Shown here piece after piece: positions 62,658 to 64,000 of a stretch of 64,000 nt of DNA. This DNA is from Gluconobacter albidus (lineage in GTDB: Bacteria; Pseudomonadota; Alphaproteobacteria; Acetobacterales; Acetobacteraceae), in assembly GCF_002723915.1 (NCBI RefSeq), contig NZ_BEWL01000003.1:248001-312000 (forward strand), read 5' to 3'. Numbering within the stretch: the first letter of the stretch is position 1; every line of letters begins with the position of its first letter. The notes below the pieces were generated by a model that was not told the origin of the DNA, made no database searches, and saw only the letters and a list, made by a program, of their open reading frames with translations. Made by a program: the position numbers and the translations under genes.

Positions 62658-64000
62658 ATGACCACCTCTGTGCTACATTCATTGAAAAAGCGCACTCCTG
62701 CGCCCCGGACAGTCGTCCGGATGTTCCTGATGGCCGGCATTTCCTACAGTGTCCTGCCTTGCGTGAACGCTCATGCCCAGAGCACCACGACCGCACCCGC
62801 AAAGCACGTTTCCGCTCACAAGAGCGCAGCCAAGAAAAAGGCTCCGGTAAAAGCTGCCACGACAGCCAGAACTGCACCCATCGCAGCTCCGGCAGCCATT
62901 GCCGCAGCCCCGGTTGCAACCGCGACGGCGACGGCTCCCGCAGCCCAGTCGAACAGCAAGGTGCTGCAGCAGGGAACGGAAGCTGCAAACACAGCTGAAG
63001 TTGTCACGGTCACCGGTACACGCCTGTCCCAGACACGCCTGACAAATGTCATGGCTGGAACAACACTCAGCGCAGACCAGATCAAGAAGCGTGGTTACAC
63101 CGATATCGGTATCGCGCTGATGCGTGAAAATCCCGCTTTCGGTGTCGGCGACAACACACCGATCGGTAGCCAGGGCAGCTTCGGTGCAGGTCAGTCCTTC
63201 ACCTCCCTGCTCAATCTCGGCAGTGACCGAACCCTGACGCTGGTCGACGGTATGCGCATGGTGGGCGGGTCAACGGCATCCCTTTACGGTGCGGGATCAG
63301 GGTCGCAGGTTGATATCAGTGCCATTCCGACCTCAATCCTGAAAGGTGTGGAAACCAAGCTGGGTGGCGCAGGCGCAGCCTATGGCGCGGACGCTGTGGC
63401 TGGTGTGGTCAACTACCAACTTGACGATCACTTCACTGGCGTAGACTTCAATGCCCAGGGTAACTGGAGCCAGAAGCTCGATGCCCCCGGTGAAAAAATC
63501 ACCTTCAAAGTTGGTCACGACTTTGATCACGGCAAAGGCGGCATGGTATTCGATGTTGAATACCGAAATAACGGCGGTATGGTCGACAATGACCGGCCTT
63601 ATCTGACCGGTCGCAACGCCACCACATATGTTCGTCAGCCGATTGGCGGAACAGGAAAGTATACTTATAATCTTGCACAGGGTGCGCGTAACGTCATCGC
63701 ATCTGTCACTGGCGTTCCGCAGTTGACTGCTGGAGATCCGCCGATCTACGGTGGTCAGATACTGAGCGGCATCTCCAATGCTGCCGGTCAGCCCCTGATG
63801 TTCAGTGGCAATGGCCAGTCCCTCGTCCCGATGACGTGGAACTATGCGACCAAAAGCCCAACTACGGTCGTGGGTGGCAACGGAACGGCACTTCAGGATT
63901 ATAGCCAGCTTTACACCCCCACCAACAAGCTGAACCTGACGCTGCTCGGTCATTACGACATCACCGACCATATCCATGCAACATGGCAGGGTTGGTACGC
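62658..64000 (+). CDS. TonB-dependent outer-membrane receptor (3' end beyond the window)
   Basis: The frame from the ATG at 62658 is open to the window end (447 residues). Signal region (MFLMAGISYSVLP then AHAQ), an Ala/Lys/Thr-rich spacer of about 70 residues, a plug starting VVTVTGTRLSQTRL with the TLVDGMRMVGG and GAGGAAYGADAVAGVVN hallmarks (seen as LGGAGAAYGADAVAG), then barrel strands. The VTGTR plug start with the GADAVAGVVN loop is like the large sugar- or haem-type receptors of alphaproteobacteria. Substrate unknown. Confidence 0.9.
   Translation, partial: MTTSVLHSLKKRTPAPRTVVRMFLMAGISYSVLPCVNAHAQSTTTAPAKHVSAHKSAAKKKAPVKAATTARTAPIAAPAAIAAAPVATATATAPAAQSNSKVLQQGTEAANTAEVVTVTGTRLSQTRLTNVMAGTTLSADQIKKRGYTDIGIALMRENPAFGVGDNTPIGSQGSFGAGQSFTSLLNLGSDRTLTLVDGMRMVGGSTASLYGAGSGSQVDISAIPTSILKGVETKLGGAGAAYGADAVAGVVNYQLDDHFTGVDFNAQGNWSQKLDAPGEKITFKVGHDFDHGKGGMVFDVEYRNNGGMVDNDRPYLTGRNATTYVRQPIGGTGKYTYNLAQGARNVIASVTGVPQLTAGDPPIYGGQILSGISNAAGQPLMFSGNGQSLVPMTWNYATKSPTTVVGGNGTALQDYSQLYTPTNKLNLTLLGHYDITDHIHATWQGWY

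Overview
The window looks like chromosome of an acetic acid bacterium, most likely Gluconobacter or a close relative. This is an inference from GC-rich coding sequence, alphaproteobacterial gene sets (divergent ssb/uvrA, HpnN hopanoid transporter), a Hint-domain surface protein, several TonB-dependent receptors and porins, and a DUF3034 outer-membrane protein. No rRNA, tRNA, CRISPR array, intact insertion sequence or prophage was seen.

Layout. 1-2.3 kb: 3' part of a large Hint-domain surface protein. 2.4-6.2 kb: divergent ssb and uvrA. 6.2-7.6 kb: a small island-like segment with an imperfect copy of the uvrA 3' end, a small exported protein, a 15-bp perfect inverted repeat and an AT-richer SpoU-type RNA methyltransferase. 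7.6-10.4 kb: trhO and two envelope proteins. 10.4-18.8 kb: a purine-degradation locus. guaD makes xanthine from guanine; a five-gene operon (flavin urate hydroxylase, puuE, uraD, uraH, NCS2 permease) takes up purine and converts urate to allantoate; a divergent LysR regulator and a DUF3034 outer-membrane protein flank it. 19-24.5 kb: TonB receptor, cupin, a frameshifted exported gene and dsbD. 24.6-28.8 kb: SDR reductase with a divergent HxlR regulator, and an MscS channel.

29-30.3 kb: a compact three-gene unit, two small membrane proteins followed by a protein that appears to join a CdiI-like immunity domain to a CdiA-type RNase A-like toxin domain. This is the most unusual locus here. 30.4-34.8 kb: a beta-propeller plus exported creatininase pair, DUF2721 protein, a 45-aa small protein and a Bcr/CflA exporter. 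35-38 kb: pstS and a phosphate-porin-like gene, divergent and each preceded by Pho boxes. 38-43.7 kb: GlcG/HbpS-like protein, AsmA protein, UDP-glucose dehydrogenase and a sugar/H+ symporter. 43.8-47.3 kb: cysH-cysD-cysNC sulfate assimilation operon.

47.6-52.4 kb: a variant phage-shock locus, pspF divergent from pspA and pspB, followed by two exported beta-helix-like proteins, the second carrying a PspC-type C-terminal tail. 52.4-54.3 kb: mlaE-mlaF plus a 68-aa membrane protein. 54.4-62 kb: radA, alginate-export-type porin, YigZ family protein, hpnN, a VOC protein and a cupin-like exported protein. 62.1-62.6 kb is very AT-rich and leads into a TonB-dependent receptor cut by the window end. 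A dispersed hairpin-rich repeat of about 110 bp occurs twice (12959 and 54251), each time just after a stop codon.
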